Shown here piece after piece: positions 34,365-42,840 of a stretch of 64,000 nucleotides of DNA. A program made the translations under genes and the position numbers. The notes under the pieces were generated by a model that had not been told where the DNA came from, ran no database searches, and worked only from the letters and a program-made list of their open reading frames with translations. This DNA comes from CAADGL01 sp964643885 (GTDB lineage: Bacteria; Planctomycetota; Phycisphaerae; UBA1845; Fen-1342), in NCBI GenBank assembly GCA_964643885.1, contig CAZXUI010000013.1, positions 1 through 64,000 of the forward strand, read 5' to 3'. Positions within the stretch are counted from its first letter, which is position 1. Every line of letters starts with the position of its first letter.

Positions 34365-34952
34365 CTAGCGCCGCCGCAGCCCCATCACGCCGGCCGCACA
34401 GAGCAACAAAACCACGGTCCCCGGCTCGGGAATGAAGTACGTCACGTCATCGACCGCGAACGCCTGCCCGCCGATCGAGAACATGTTGATCGTCCCGAGC
34501 AGCGTCAGCTCGCCGTCGCTGTCGCCCGGGTTGCCGTTGGCCGTGACCGTGATGTCCACGCCGTCCACGGTCATCCCATTCATGTCGAACAGGTTCGACT
34601 CGTTCAGCAGCGTGCCGTTGACGACCATGTTCACATTACCGCCGTACTCGCCGTACTTGAGCGACAGTTCCACGATCGGAGACCCGAAGTCGAACTCCAG
34701 GTTCAGATTGTCCGTCCACAGCTCATTGCCGCTGCCGCCGGCGCTGAACTGGTTCTGCACCTGGGCGAGGTTGTCGACCGGATTCCCGGCCCCGGTGAAA
34801 AACGTCCGCCCCGTGATCGTGACACCGCCGGAAACCCACGACTGGTCCAGGTTGATCGTCGACCCGAGCACCAGGTCCTCGAAGTCGAGCGTCTCCGCAC
34901 TCGCGGCCGGCACGGCCGCCACGGCCAGCGAACCTCCCACTCCGAGGAGCAC
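34365..34952 (-). CDS. PEP-CTERM protein with interrupted signal peptide
   Basis: From a GTG at 34952 the frame gives 195 residues ending in a PEP-CTERM tail (FIPEPGTVVLLL ... GLRRR). The mature domain begins AETLDFEDLVLGSTINLDQS. The GTG start has no ribosome site and the signal peptide lacks a basic start. In the same frame, 18 bases upstream, an ATG (34970) begins M-R-A-F, then TGA, then T-V-L-L-G. Restoring TGA to TGG would give a normal signal peptide. The gene is therefore either a recent nonsense mutant, a base-call error, or a leaderless GTG start. Confidence 0.7.
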   Translation of the reverse strand: MLLGVGGSLAVAAVPAASAETLDFEDLVLGSTINLDQSWVSGGVTITGRTFFTGAGNPVDNLAQVQNQFSAGGSGNELWTDNLNLEFDFGSPIVELSLKYGEYGGNVNMVVNGTLLNESNLFDMNGMTVDGVDITVTANGNPGDSDGELTLLGTINMFSIGGQAFAVDDVTYFIPEPGTVVLLLCAAGVMGLRRR

Positions 34953-34970
34953 CGTTCAAAATGCGCGCAT

Positions 34971-35301
34971 GATTCCCCGCCCCGCGTAAAAGAGACGATA
35001 CCAGATCACAGAAAGCTTGATCCGAGACGGTGCGCGGGCGGGCGCAACACTTGCGCCGCCGGAGCCCGTGCCGCCATTGATTTGTAGGCCTTCCCACCGC
35101 CCGATTTCAAATCTCGGGCCGAGAATCCCGCCGGCCGCCTTCGCCGGCCCACGATTTTCCCGGCCCCCGCCGCCCCGCACGCGCCTCGCCCCCGTCCGGA
35201 TGTCCGATTACTGGCGTCCTGTCCGCTAAACGCCGATACGTCTGGGTGGTGATAGCCACGACGCCGCCGCTCCGTGGGCGGCCTAGGCGTGGAGGACGAG
35301 A
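34971..35301. other. Noncoding divergent region
   Basis: The 331 bp between two divergent genes hold small hairpins (CCCGA/TCGGG near 35100; GGCCGGC words near 35130) and no recognisable gene or clear promoter. Confidence 0.4.
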
Positions 35302-35814
35302 GTGCTTGCAGTCTCACTGCCTCCGGACGTGCTCGCCAAGCCGGCCGGCTCCGTCGTGCTCGACAGCCGCGGAACCGGCATCAGCCTCTTCGTGCGCGAG
35401 GATTCCTTCAATCTCAAGCAGTACCCGCGCCCGTGCAGCGTCGAGCTCGTCATGCCCATCTGGGACAAACCCCCGGTGATCGCCGCCGCTCTGCTGGTCC
35501 GTCTGGCACGCCGCGACGCCATGACACACCAGATCTGGATCAACGCCGGCAACCCGCGCGGCATCCACACGCTCAAGAACCTCTCCACCACGGAGAACAT
35601 CGAGGTTCACGTCGTTACCGACCGCGTCGAGCGCAGCCTGCGGACGCCCAACACGGTCAAGCGCCACGCGATGCGCCTGCTGCGCCGCCTCGCCGGCCAG
35701 GTTCACGCCTGGGACGACGAGGAATTCGACCGCGCCCGCGCCAGCATCGACACGCTCTATCCCACGCCCGCACGCCTCTGGATCGCCTGCCGCAACAAGT
35801 CCTGGGGTCTGTAA
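35302..35814 (+). CDS. Conserved-looking protein of unknown function
   Basis: The 170-residue cytoplasmic product starts at a GTG, with GGAGG 6 bases upstream. No family is recognised. It has an N-terminal beta-rich half (SVVLDSRGTGISLFVRED), a central VRLARRDAMTHQIWINAGNP, and a basic helix NTVKRHAMRLLRRLAGQ, and it ends ARLWIACRNKSWGL. The composition (Arg 12 percent, conserved Trp and Cys) suggests a folded, possibly nucleic-acid-related protein, but that is a guess. It stands alone, 102 bp before the lipoprotein hydrolase. Confidence 0.75.
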   Translation: MLAVSLPPDVLAKPAGSVVLDSRGTGISLFVREDSFNLKQYPRPCSVELVMPIWDKPPVIAAALLVRLARRDAMTHQIWINAGNPRGIHTLKNLSTTENIEVHVVTDRVERSLRTPNTVKRHAMRLLRRLAGQVHAWDDEEFDRARASIDTLYPTPARLWIACRNKSWGL

Positions 35815-35916
35815 TCCGCCTGCCGTGTTGAGCCGCCACTCGGCTCGTGATACCGTCTTCTCCTGAGGCGGTCTGATTCGCCCGTTCACCCAGAATGGCA
35901 GCCGGAGCGGAGCTCG

Positions 35917-37410
35917 ATGAGCCGCGATGATCTCTCAGCCGCTCGAACACCGGCCGCGTGGTCGCGCGGCTCGCGGACACTGCTGCCCGCCGCGCTGCTC
36001 CTCTGTCTCGCGGGCTGCTTCTCCGAAACCTCCGTCCGCATGCAACCCGGCGATTTCGTCCCCATCTCCACCGCCGCCTTCGCGCGCCACTTCCCCGCCG
36101 CCGAGCAGACCCGCGGCTGGCTGCGCTTCGCACACGCCAGCCTCCAGCATCTGCTCCCCGGCGAAGGTCACGGCGCCCTGCTCTCCGAGCAGCTCCGCGA
36201 CGCCTCCGGCCGGCCCGTTAACGTCTTCGCCGCCTTCGACGAGGACCCCCGCCGCCTTCACATGATCCTGGGCAACTTCCGCGGCCTGCTCCACTCCGCA
36301 CAGGGCGCCGGCACGCGCACGCACACCGGCCAGCTCGCCCCGCCCTGGGACGACTGCGAAGATGTCTGGATCCCGGTCGACGACGAGCTGGAGCTGAGCG
36401 CCCGCCTCGGCCTGGCCCGTGACGGCGGCGTCGTCCGCCACGCCGACTGCATCGTCCTGCTGCCCGGCGTCAACGGCGACAACAACGTCATCCGCACGCG
36501 CGACCTGGCCGAAGCGCTCCGCCAGGCCGGCTTTCACACTCTCGCCGTCGAGCTCCGCTCCGCCGGCCGCACTCGCCACCGATTCCCGAACCAGGGCGAG
36601 ACCTTCGGCGTGCTCGAGACCGGCGACCTGCTCGCGGTCAGCGAATGGCTCGAAGCGCTCCCCTTCGTCAATCGCACCGGCCTGATCGGCTACTGCTGGG
36701 GCGCCAACATCGCCCTGCTCACGGCCTGGGAAGACTGCCGCGCCGACGGCGACCCGAGCATCCCTCCGCGGCTGCGCAGCTACCTGCGCCCGCGCAGCGG
36801 CCGGCTGCACTTTGCCGCCGGAATTCTCGCCTTCTCGCCCGTGCTGCGCTTCGAGGAGCTGATCGATACGCTGGACTCGCGCCGCTTCAGCATCTGGGAC
36901 AACCCCGCCCTCGCGACGCTCCAGCAGCAGCTCGACGTTCGCGCCCGCGACAGCGGCTACCCGCCCGTCGACGGCAGCCTACGGAAGCTCATCGAGCTCG
37001 AGATCGGCAAGTCTCCCCTCGATTACCCACAGGCCGTCGCCGACGGCCTGGCGTACCTTCGTCTCGTCGACTACCGCGGTCTGCGCGCCCCCGCCAAGCT
37101 CCGGTGCGCCCGCGTGCCCGTCCTCGTCGTGCACGCCGTGAATGATCCGGTCGGCAACGCCCAGGCCGTCGCCGATCTTCTCGCCCGCGTCGACAACCCG
37201 CGCGTCGCCGGGCTGATCCTCCCCGGCGGCGGGCACGTCGGCTTCGCGCCCTACGCCCGCTCCTACATGTACAGCCTCATGCTCAACTTCTTCGATCCCA
37301 CGCACGGCGCCGCGGCCTGGCCGGCGGATCGTAGGGGCGTCCTCGCCCGTTCTCTTCTCCACCTCACCCCGCGCCGGTTCGCGTACCCGACTCCCTCCCT
37401 GACCAGGTAG
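35917..37410 (+). CDS. Lipoprotein alpha/beta hydrolase
   Basis: The 497-residue product has a lipoprotein signal with lipobox LAGC (Cys near residue 34). A long N-terminal domain precedes an alpha/beta-hydrolase core. Its nucleophile elbow reads GYCWGAN, with Cys in the nucleophile position as in dienelactone-hydrolase-like enzymes. An acid candidate is in VNDPVGN and the His is in GGGHVGF. The LPGVNGDNN stretch would form the oxyanion-side loop. It is probably an exported esterase-like protein attached to a membrane; the substrate is unknown. GGAG precedes the ATG. It is followed after 12 bp by the DUF1611 gene, likely one operon. Confidence 0.8.
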   Translation: MSRDDLSAARTPAAWSRGSRTLLPAALLLCLAGCFSETSVRMQPGDFVPISTAAFARHFPAAEQTRGWLRFAHASLQHLLPGEGHGALLSEQLRDASGRPVNVFAAFDEDPRRLHMILGNFRGLLHSAQGAGTRTHTGQLAPPWDDCEDVWIPVDDELELSARLGLARDGGVVRHADCIVLLPGVNGDNNVIRTRDLAEALRQAGFHTLAVELRSAGRTRHRFPNQGETFGVLETGDLLAVSEWLEALPFVNRTGLIGYCWGANIALLTAWEDCRADGDPSIPPRLRSYLRPRSGRLHFAAGILAFSPVLRFEELIDTLDSRRFSIWDNPALATLQQQLDVRARDSGYPPVDGSLRKLIELEIGKSPLDYPQAVADGLAYLRLVDYRGLRAPAKLRCARVPVLVVHAVNDPVGNAQAVADLLARVDNPRVAGLILPGGGHVGFAPYARSYMYSLMLNFFDPTHGAAAWPADRRGVLARSLLHLTPRRFAYPTPSLTR

Positions 37411-37422
37411 CGACCCGCTCCG

Positions 37423-38463
37423 ATGCACGTCCTGCCCGGCTACTCGCGCATCGCCCTGCTCACCGAAGGCCGGCTTGGAATCTTCTCCGCCAAGACCGCC
37501 GCCTCACTTCTGCGCTACCGCGCACAGCAGGTCGTCGCCGTGGTTGATTCCGCCTTCGCCGGCCGCGACATCCGCGAGCTTGTTCCCTGGTCGCCGCCGG
37601 TTCCCATCGTCTCCGCCGTCACCGACCTGCTCCCGCTCGCGCCGCAGGCGCTCTTCATCGGCGTCGCGCCGGTCGGCGGTGCGCTGCCGCCCGCCATGCG
37701 CCGCCACGTCGCCGACGCGCTCCGCGCCGGGCTCGACCTCGTCAACGGCCTGCACACGCGCCTGGCCGACGACGGCGAGCTGCGCGCCCTCGCAGACGCC
37801 GCCGGCGCGCGCGTCTTCGATCTGCGCCGCCCGCCCGCCGGGCAGCTCGTCGCCTCCGCCCGCGCACGCGAGACGCGCTGCCGCCGAATCCTCACCGTCG
37901 GAACAGACTGCAACGTCGGCAAGATGGTCGCCGCACTCGAGCTCGCCGCCGCCGCCCGCCGCCGCGGCCTCGACGCGCGCTTCGTCGCCACCGGCCAGAC
38001 CGGAATCATGATCGCCGGCCGGGGAATCACCATCGACGCCGTCGTCTCCGACTTCGTCGCCGGCGCGGTCGAGTCGCTCGTGCTCGACGCAGGTGATTCG
38101 GATGTGTGCTTCGTCGAAGGGCAGGGCAGCCTCGGGCACCCCGGCTATTCGGGCGTGATGCTCTCGCTGCTGCACGGCGCCTGCCCGCATGCGCTCGTGC
38201 TCGTGCATCACGTCGGCCGCACGCACTACAGCGCCGAGCCGCACCGCGCGCTCCCGCCGCTTTCGCGCCTGGTGGCGGCGTACGCGGCGGCCGCCGAGCT
38301 GCTCTACCCCGCCCGCGTCGTGGCTGTCGCGCTCAACTCGGCCGGCGCGACGGCTGAGCAGCTCGCCGCGGAGCGCGCCCGCATCGAGCGCGAGCTGAAG
38401 CTGCCCGCGGCCGATCTTCTCGTCGACGGCGCCGACGGCATTCTCGACGCCGTGCTCGAATAG
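37423..38463 (+). CDS. DUF1611 family P-loop protein
   Basis: The 346-residue protein has an N-terminal Rossmann-like domain (RAQQVVAVVDSAFAGRDI) and a C-terminal P-loop domain with the nucleotide motif TVGTDCNVGKMVAALEL and a FVEGQGSLGHPGYSG motif. This is the DUF1611 family. Some members (DgcN) act as N-acetyltransferases in D-glutamate breakdown, and others lie next to dipeptide epimerases. No epimerase is seen here, so the reaction is left open. It starts 12 bp after the hydrolase gene and is followed by a large palindrome. Confidence 0.87.
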   Translation: MHVLPGYSRIALLTEGRLGIFSAKTAASLLRYRAQQVVAVVDSAFAGRDIRELVPWSPPVPIVSAVTDLLPLAPQALFIGVAPVGGALPPAMRRHVADALRAGLDLVNGLHTRLADDGELRALADAAGARVFDLRRPPAGQLVASARARETRCRRILTVGTDCNVGKMVAALELAAAARRRGLDARFVATGQTGIMIAGRGITIDAVVSDFVAGAVESLVLDAGDSDVCFVEGQGSLGHPGYSGVMLSLLHGACPHALVLVHHVGRTHYSAEPHRALPPLSRLVAAYAAAAELLYPARVVAVALNSAGATAEQLAAERARIERELKLPAADLLVDGADGILDAVLE

Positions 38464-38467
38464 GCGG

Positions 38468-38520
38468 AACCGGCCCGGTGGCATGGGCAAGCTGCGCTTG
38501 CCCATGCCACCGGGCCGGTT
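38468..38520. terminator. Perfect 25-bp palindrome between convergent genes
   Basis: The arms 38468-38492 and 38496-38520 are perfectly complementary over 25 bp with only TGC as loop. They begin 4 bp after the DUF1611 stop and end 39 bp before the stop of the convergent zinc-ribbon gene. There is no T-run, but a stem this long should act as a two-way terminator or RNA stabiliser. The word GGTGGCATGGG recurs, broken, at 63369-63379. Confidence 0.75.
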
Positions 38521-38559
38521 GCCATTCTCAGAGCAGCGGGCAGACGGCCGGTTGCGCAC

Positions 38560-39732
38560 CTACCGACTCTGCCCGATGCCTCCCGAGCCGATCTTGAAGG
38601 CGCTGCCCAGAGCGAGCGCGATGAAGAGCAGGTCCAGCGGGTGAAACATGGTCATCACGAACGCGGTCATGAAGTCGCCAAAGGTCGGCTCTTCCTGCTC
38701 TTCGAATTCGTCGAACTCGTCAAACTGGGTGCCGGCAAGAGCGGCGGAGTCGCCCGCCGAGCCGTCTTCGGCCGAGTCCACCGCCGAGTCGTCTTCGGCC
38801 GGGTCGGCGGCCTCCTGGGCCGCCAGCTCGGCCTGAGCCTCGTAGAATTCGCGCAGCTCGGCGGCCTCCGCGCGGACCTCGCTGTCCGACATTTCCTTGG
38901 CGTCGGCCAGATGGCCCTGGTAGATCGCATCCCACTCCGCTTCGCGCTGCTTTTTCGTGACGATGCCGCGGTCGGCCAGCTCCTCCTCGGAGCGGGTGTA
39001 GGCGATGAAGTGACGCTGAAGCTCGACGCTTTCCGTATCGCCGGTGACGATTGTGTAGAGCAGGAAGACGAAGATGGCGAACTTGGCCGCCAGAATGCCG
39101 CCCGTGGCGATGCCGGCGGCGACCAGCCCGGGAATCTGTCCGCCGGCGCGGAAACCCAAATGCATTCCGAGCCCCGCCAGGGCGCCCAAACCCCAGGCGA
39201 TCCAGCCGATCTGAAGCTCGAGGGCGAGTGCGACACCGAACCAGATGCCGGCGCCGATCAGCGCGCCGACTCCCGAGAACACGCACCCCAGGGCGAAGGT
39301 ACCCGCCAGGATGGCGGCGCTGCGGCCGCCGCCGGAGCCGCTGGTGGCAGCCGCGACCTTGCGACGCTTGCCCGACTTCAGGTCGTAGCCGCAGCTCGTA
39401 CACAGGGCGGCGCCCGCGGCCAGCCCCGCACCACAGCCGGGGCACATCATCAGGATTCCGCCGCCGCCATAGGCGCCAGCTCCGCCGGCGGGTGCCGGTG
39501 GCGCAGCAGCCGAGGGGGCCGAGCGCTCGAGGTTGGCCAGATCGTCCAGCAGCGAATCGGATTCGTCCGCGGCCACGCCCGCCGGCTCGAGTGCGGGCTC
39601 GGGCGTGGGCACGGTAAAGACGCTGCCGCACTTGGGGCACTTTCCGCGGCGGCCGGCGGCGGTGGCCGGCACACGCAGCTTGGCGCCACACGAACAACGT
39701 ACCTCGATCTGGTCGGCCTGCGGTTGCGCCAT
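38560..39732 (-). CDS. Zinc-ribbon membrane protein
   Basis: The 390-residue product has an N-terminal zinc ribbon (CSCGAKLRVPATAAGRRGKC then CPKCG, residues 13-36). A second Cys set follows (CPGCG at 97, CTSCG at 111), then several membrane segments (about 140-165, 175-232 and 365-385). Between them is a Glu/Asp/Ala-rich soluble segment with a coiled-coil look (residues 255-340). The first motif is the planctomycete-type zinc-ribbon start RCxCGxxLxVPxxxxGRxxxCPxCG. Function is unknown; a regulatory or scaffold role at the membrane is plausible. It is convergent with the DUF1611 gene. Confidence 0.82.
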   Translation of the reverse strand: MAQPQADQIEVRCSCGAKLRVPATAAGRRGKCPKCGSVFTVPTPEPALEPAGVAADESDSLLDDLANLERSAPSAAAPPAPAGGAGAYGGGGILMMCPGCGAGLAAGAALCTSCGYDLKSGKRRKVAAATSGSGGGRSAAILAGTFALGCVFSGVGALIGAGIWFGVALALELQIGWIAWGLGALAGLGMHLGFRAGGQIPGLVAAGIATGGILAAKFAIFVFLLYTIVTGDTESVELQRHFIAYTRSEEELADRGIVTKKQREAEWDAIYQGHLADAKEMSDSEVRAEAAELREFYEAQAELAAQEAADPAEDDSAVDSAEDGSAGDSAALAGTQFDEFDEFEEQEEPTFGDFMTAFVMTMFHPLDLLFIALALGSAFKIGSGGIGQSR

Positions 39733-40050
39733 GGGTCGATCCCCTGTGTCGCTATGGTAACGAAATGAACCGGTCGCTCACGGCGAGAGCACGTGATCGG
39801 CGGCCGGCGTCGAGTTCCCCTACAAATGCGGACAAGCGAAGTGGTGGATCTGCAAAATCCAACCCGGCAGCCCATAGGCTAACGGGCCGCTACCCGGACT
39901 GCAAGAGCACTCCCGGCGGCGCGGCCGGGTGGGGCCGGCCGGAGCCGCATGAGCGCAGCGGTCCGGCGGTTCCAAGAATTGCCGGGGCGCATAACCGGCG
40001 CGGCTGAAGCGAGGGGGTAAGATTCCCGATGGTGCTGTATGCGCGCCAGC
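39733..40050. other. Noncoding region
   Basis: No gene is supported in these 318 bp. They separate the divergent zinc-ribbon and SPFH genes and contain GC-rich inverted words (CCGGCGGCGCGGCCGG, GGCCGGCCGG) without a clear promoter. Confidence 0.4.
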
Positions 40051-40174
40051 CGGGTGGCTGGCGTGGCGCGCGCGGGCCGGGCGCACCTGTGTGGTGCGCG
40101 TTCCGGGTGGCCGGCGTGGCGTGCGCGGGCCGGGCGCACCTGTGTGGTGCACGTTTCGGGTGGCCGGCGTGGCG
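40051..40174. repeat. 53-bp tandem repeat (2.3 copies) before the SPFH gene
   Basis: The word CGGGTGGCYGGCGTGGCG begins at 40051, 40104 and 40157, exactly 53 bp apart. Within each full unit GCGCACC and GGTGCGC (or GGTGCAC) form a hairpin with loop TGTGT. The array ends 24 bp before the start codon of the SPFH gene, so it forms part of its leader. Confidence 0.85.
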
Positions 40175-40197
40175 ATAAACAGTGCCGGGAGGTCGCG

Positions 40198-41301
40198 ATG
40201 AGCTGGTGGGACCGTCTCAAGGGCGAATTGATCGACATCATCGAATGGCTGGACTCCAGCCAGGATGCGATGGTGTACCGCTTCGAGCGCTACGGCAACG
40301 AGATCAAGAACGGGGCGCGGCTCGTTGTTCGCGAGGGGCAGGTGGCCGCGTTCGTCAACGAGGGCCGGCTGGCGGACGTGTTTGAGCCGGGCACGCACAC
40401 GCTGGAGACGCGGAATCTGCCGGTGCTGTCGACGCTCCAGGGCTGGCCGCACGGCTTCGCCAGCCCGTTCAAGGCGGAAGTCTACTTCGTCAGCACGCGG
40501 CGGTTCACGGACCTGAAGTGGGGTACGAAGAATCCGGTGATGCTGCGCGACGCGGAGTTCGGGCCGGTGCGGCTGCGGGCCTTCGGCACGTACACCATCC
40601 GCGTCAGCGATGCCGGGCGGCTGCTGACGGACCTGGTCGGGACGAACCCGCACTTTTCGGTCGAGCAGATCAGCGACCAGCTCCGCAACCTGCTGGTGTC
40701 GAGCTTTACGGATGTGCTGGGCGAGAGCCGCATTCCGGTGCTCGACCTGGCGGCGAACTACGACGAGCTGAGTGCGTTTCTGAGCGCCCGCGTGCAGCCG
40801 GACTTCGACAAGTACGGGCTGGAGGTGCTCGATCTGCGGGTGGAGAACATCTCGCTGCCGCCGGAGGTGGAGCAGGCGCTCGATAAGCGCACCAGCATGG
40901 GCATCGTCGGCAACCTGGCCGCCTACACGCAGTATCAGGCGGCGACGGCCATGCAGGATGCCGCCCGCAACCCGGGCGGGACGGCCGCGGCGGGCGTGGG
41001 GATGGGCGTGGGCTTTGCGATGGCCAACCAGATGGCGCAGTCGGCCGGCGCGCAGGCCGGGCAGACTCCGCCGCCGCTTCAGCAGACGCCGCCGCCGCTG
41101 CCGCAGGGCGTGAGCTATTTCGTGGCGGTGGGGAGCCAGCAGACGGGGCCGTTCGACGAGGCGGCGCTGCGGCAGAAGGTGGCCGGCGGCGAGCTGACGG
41201 CGGCGACGCTGGTGTGGAAGGTCGGCCTGCCGCAATGGCTGCCAGCCGGACAGGTGCCGGAGCTGGCGAACATCCTCAAGTCGGCCGCCTCGGCGAAGTA
41301 A
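40198..41301 (+). CDS. SPFH-domain protein with C-terminal GYF_2 domain
   Basis: The 367-residue product starts MSWWDRLKGELIDIIEWLDS, the start of the YdjI / virion-core-like SPFH (stomatin-prohibitin) group. The SPFH domain runs to about residue 240 (GARLVVREGQVAAFVNEGRL, VFEPGTHTLETRNLP, YGLEVLDLRVENISLPPEVE). A Pro/Gln/Gly-rich linker leads to a GYF_2-type domain (QQTGPFDEAALRQKVAGGEL, LVWKVGLPQW). Such proteins form membrane-associated scaffolds. GGGAGG precedes the ATG. The zinc-ribbon gene follows 39 bp downstream. Confidence 0.88.
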   Translation: MSWWDRLKGELIDIIEWLDSSQDAMVYRFERYGNEIKNGARLVVREGQVAAFVNEGRLADVFEPGTHTLETRNLPVLSTLQGWPHGFASPFKAEVYFVSTRRFTDLKWGTKNPVMLRDAEFGPVRLRAFGTYTIRVSDAGRLLTDLVGTNPHFSVEQISDQLRNLLVSSFTDVLGESRIPVLDLAANYDELSAFLSARVQPDFDKYGLEVLDLRVENISLPPEVEQALDKRTSMGIVGNLAAYTQYQAATAMQDAARNPGGTAAAGVGMGVGFAMANQMAQSAGAQAGQTPPPLQQTPPPLPQGVSYFVAVGSQQTGPFDEAALRQKVAGGELTAATLVWKVGLPQWLPAGQVPELANILKSAASAK

Positions 41302-41340
41302 GGAGGTCGGGGGCGGCGTGGCCGCGCAGTGGAGGTGACG

Positions 41341-42486
41341 ATGCCGCAGCCGCGGGTGGACGTCGCGGAGGCGCGGGCTGCCAAGCGATTCCCGTGCCGG
41401 CAGTGCGGTGCGAAGGTCGTCTTCGTTCCCGGGACGGCGGTGCTCCGCTGCGAGTATTGCGGCCACGAGAACGCGATTCCGCAATCCGACGAGCAGATTG
41501 AGGAGCTGGATTTCCGGGGGCATCTCGGCCGGCTGGCGGAGCAGGCGGAGACGGTCGAGCGGCGGGGGCTCAAGTGCACGGCGTGTGCGGCGGAGATCGT
41601 TCCGGACGCCGCGGAGCAGGCGCTGGACTGTCCTTTCTGCGGGTCGAACCTGGTGGCCGTCAGCGGTTCGCGGCGGTTGATCAAGCCGCGCAGCCTGCTT
41701 GCGTTCAAGGTGACGAGCGGCGCTGCGCGTGCGGCGTTCTGGCGCTGGATTCGCGGGCTGTGGTTTGCGCCGAGTGCGCTGAAGCGTTTCGCGCGGCTGG
41801 AGGCGGCGCTGCGAGGGCTGTACGTGCCGGCGTGGACGTATGACAGCCGCACGACGAGCCGCTATTCCGGGATGCGCGGGGATGACTACTGGGTATCCGA
41901 GACGTATACGGTAACCCGCAACGGGCGGACGGAGACGCAGACGCGCATGGTGCGGCGGACGCGCTGGACGCCGGTCTCCGGCGTGGTGTTCAACGAGTTC
42001 GACGACGTGCTGGTGCTGGCGAGCCGCTCGCTGCCGGAGGAGAAGGCGGCGGCGCTCGAGCCGTGGGACCTGGCGAATCTCGTACCCTATGACGATGCCT
42101 ATCTGAGCGGATTCTCCGCGGAGAGCTATCAGGTCGACCTGCCGGAGGGGTTCGAGCGGGCCAAGGTGATCATGCGCGGCCGGATCGAGGCGACGATTCG
42201 CGTGGACATCGGCGGCGATCACCAGCGGATTCACTCGGTCCGCACGCAGTATGACAACGTGACCTTCAAGCACATTCTGCTGCCGATGTGGATCAGTGCC
42301 TATCGCTTTCGCGACAGGGTCTACCGCGTACTGGTCAATGCCCGCACGGGCGAGGTGCAGGGCGAGCGGCCGTGGAGCTGGATCAAGATCACGGCGGTGG
42401 TTCTGGCGGCCGCGGCCGCGGCGGGTGCGGCGGCGTGGTGGCTGGCGCGGAATCGCGAGCTGGTGGAAAGCGTGATCGGCTCGTGA
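41341..42486 (+). CDS. Zinc-ribbon protein with C-terminal membrane helix
   Basis: The 381-residue product has two zinc knuckle pairs: CRQC with CEYC (about residues 18-40), and CTAC with CPFC (about 76-100). A middle domain RGLYVPAWTYDSRTTSRYSG and SVRTQYDNVTFKHILLPMWI follows, then a C-terminal membrane segment (AAAAAAGAAAWWLA). This architecture is often encoded next to YdjI-like SPFH proteins, and the pair likely works together at the membrane. GGAGG lies 5 bases before the ATG. A GTG 12 bp upstream is an alternative start. Confidence 0.82.
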   Translation: MPQPRVDVAEARAAKRFPCRQCGAKVVFVPGTAVLRCEYCGHENAIPQSDEQIEELDFRGHLGRLAEQAETVERRGLKCTACAAEIVPDAAEQALDCPFCGSNLVAVSGSRRLIKPRSLLAFKVTSGAARAAFWRWIRGLWFAPSALKRFARLEAALRGLYVPAWTYDSRTTSRYSGMRGDDYWVSETYTVTRNGRTETQTRMVRRTRWTPVSGVVFNEFDDVLVLASRSLPEEKAAALEPWDLANLVPYDDAYLSGFSAESYQVDLPEGFERAKVIMRGRIEATIRVDIGGDHQRIHSVRTQYDNVTFKHILLPMWISAYRFRDRVYRVLVNARTGEVQGERPWSWIKITAVVLAAAAAAGAAAWWLARNRELVESVIGS

Positions 42487-42840
42487 TGTCCGTCGTGCGT
42501 ACTGCATCACGGCTCGGAGAGCGCGGGGCGCCCGTACACCGGGGTTCGGGCGAGTTGGGGGCGAGACGCCCGCGCTCGCCATGTTGCGGGACGATGGACC
42601 CACTGCACCCGCGTCGCGGGGAAAGGGCAGCGGCCCGCGGCGGGGGCGGGTGCGGGGCGGGGCCCGTCCGGGCGGTTTTCTCTGGCCGCGCGCGGCCGGT
42701 GCTGGCAGAATGAAGGCTCGCGGGTGCGAAGGCCGACGCGGTCGCGTCCGATTCCCTCGTGATTTCACACCCGGCCAGCCGCCGCACGATTCCGTTCATG
42801 GCGGGCGGGGAACGATGAACACGACCGGATGGAAAGGGAC
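42487..42840. other. Noncoding region
   Basis: These 354 bp of GC-rich DNA contain no gene, tRNA or clear hairpin array. The only notable point is a GGAAAGGG ribosome site for the next gene at its end. Confidence 0.4.

Noticed and set aside
34953..34970. Selenocysteine at the in-frame TGA
   Set aside because: It is in a signal peptide, with no SECIS-like hairpin noticed and no functional reason. A TGG to TGA change is simpler.
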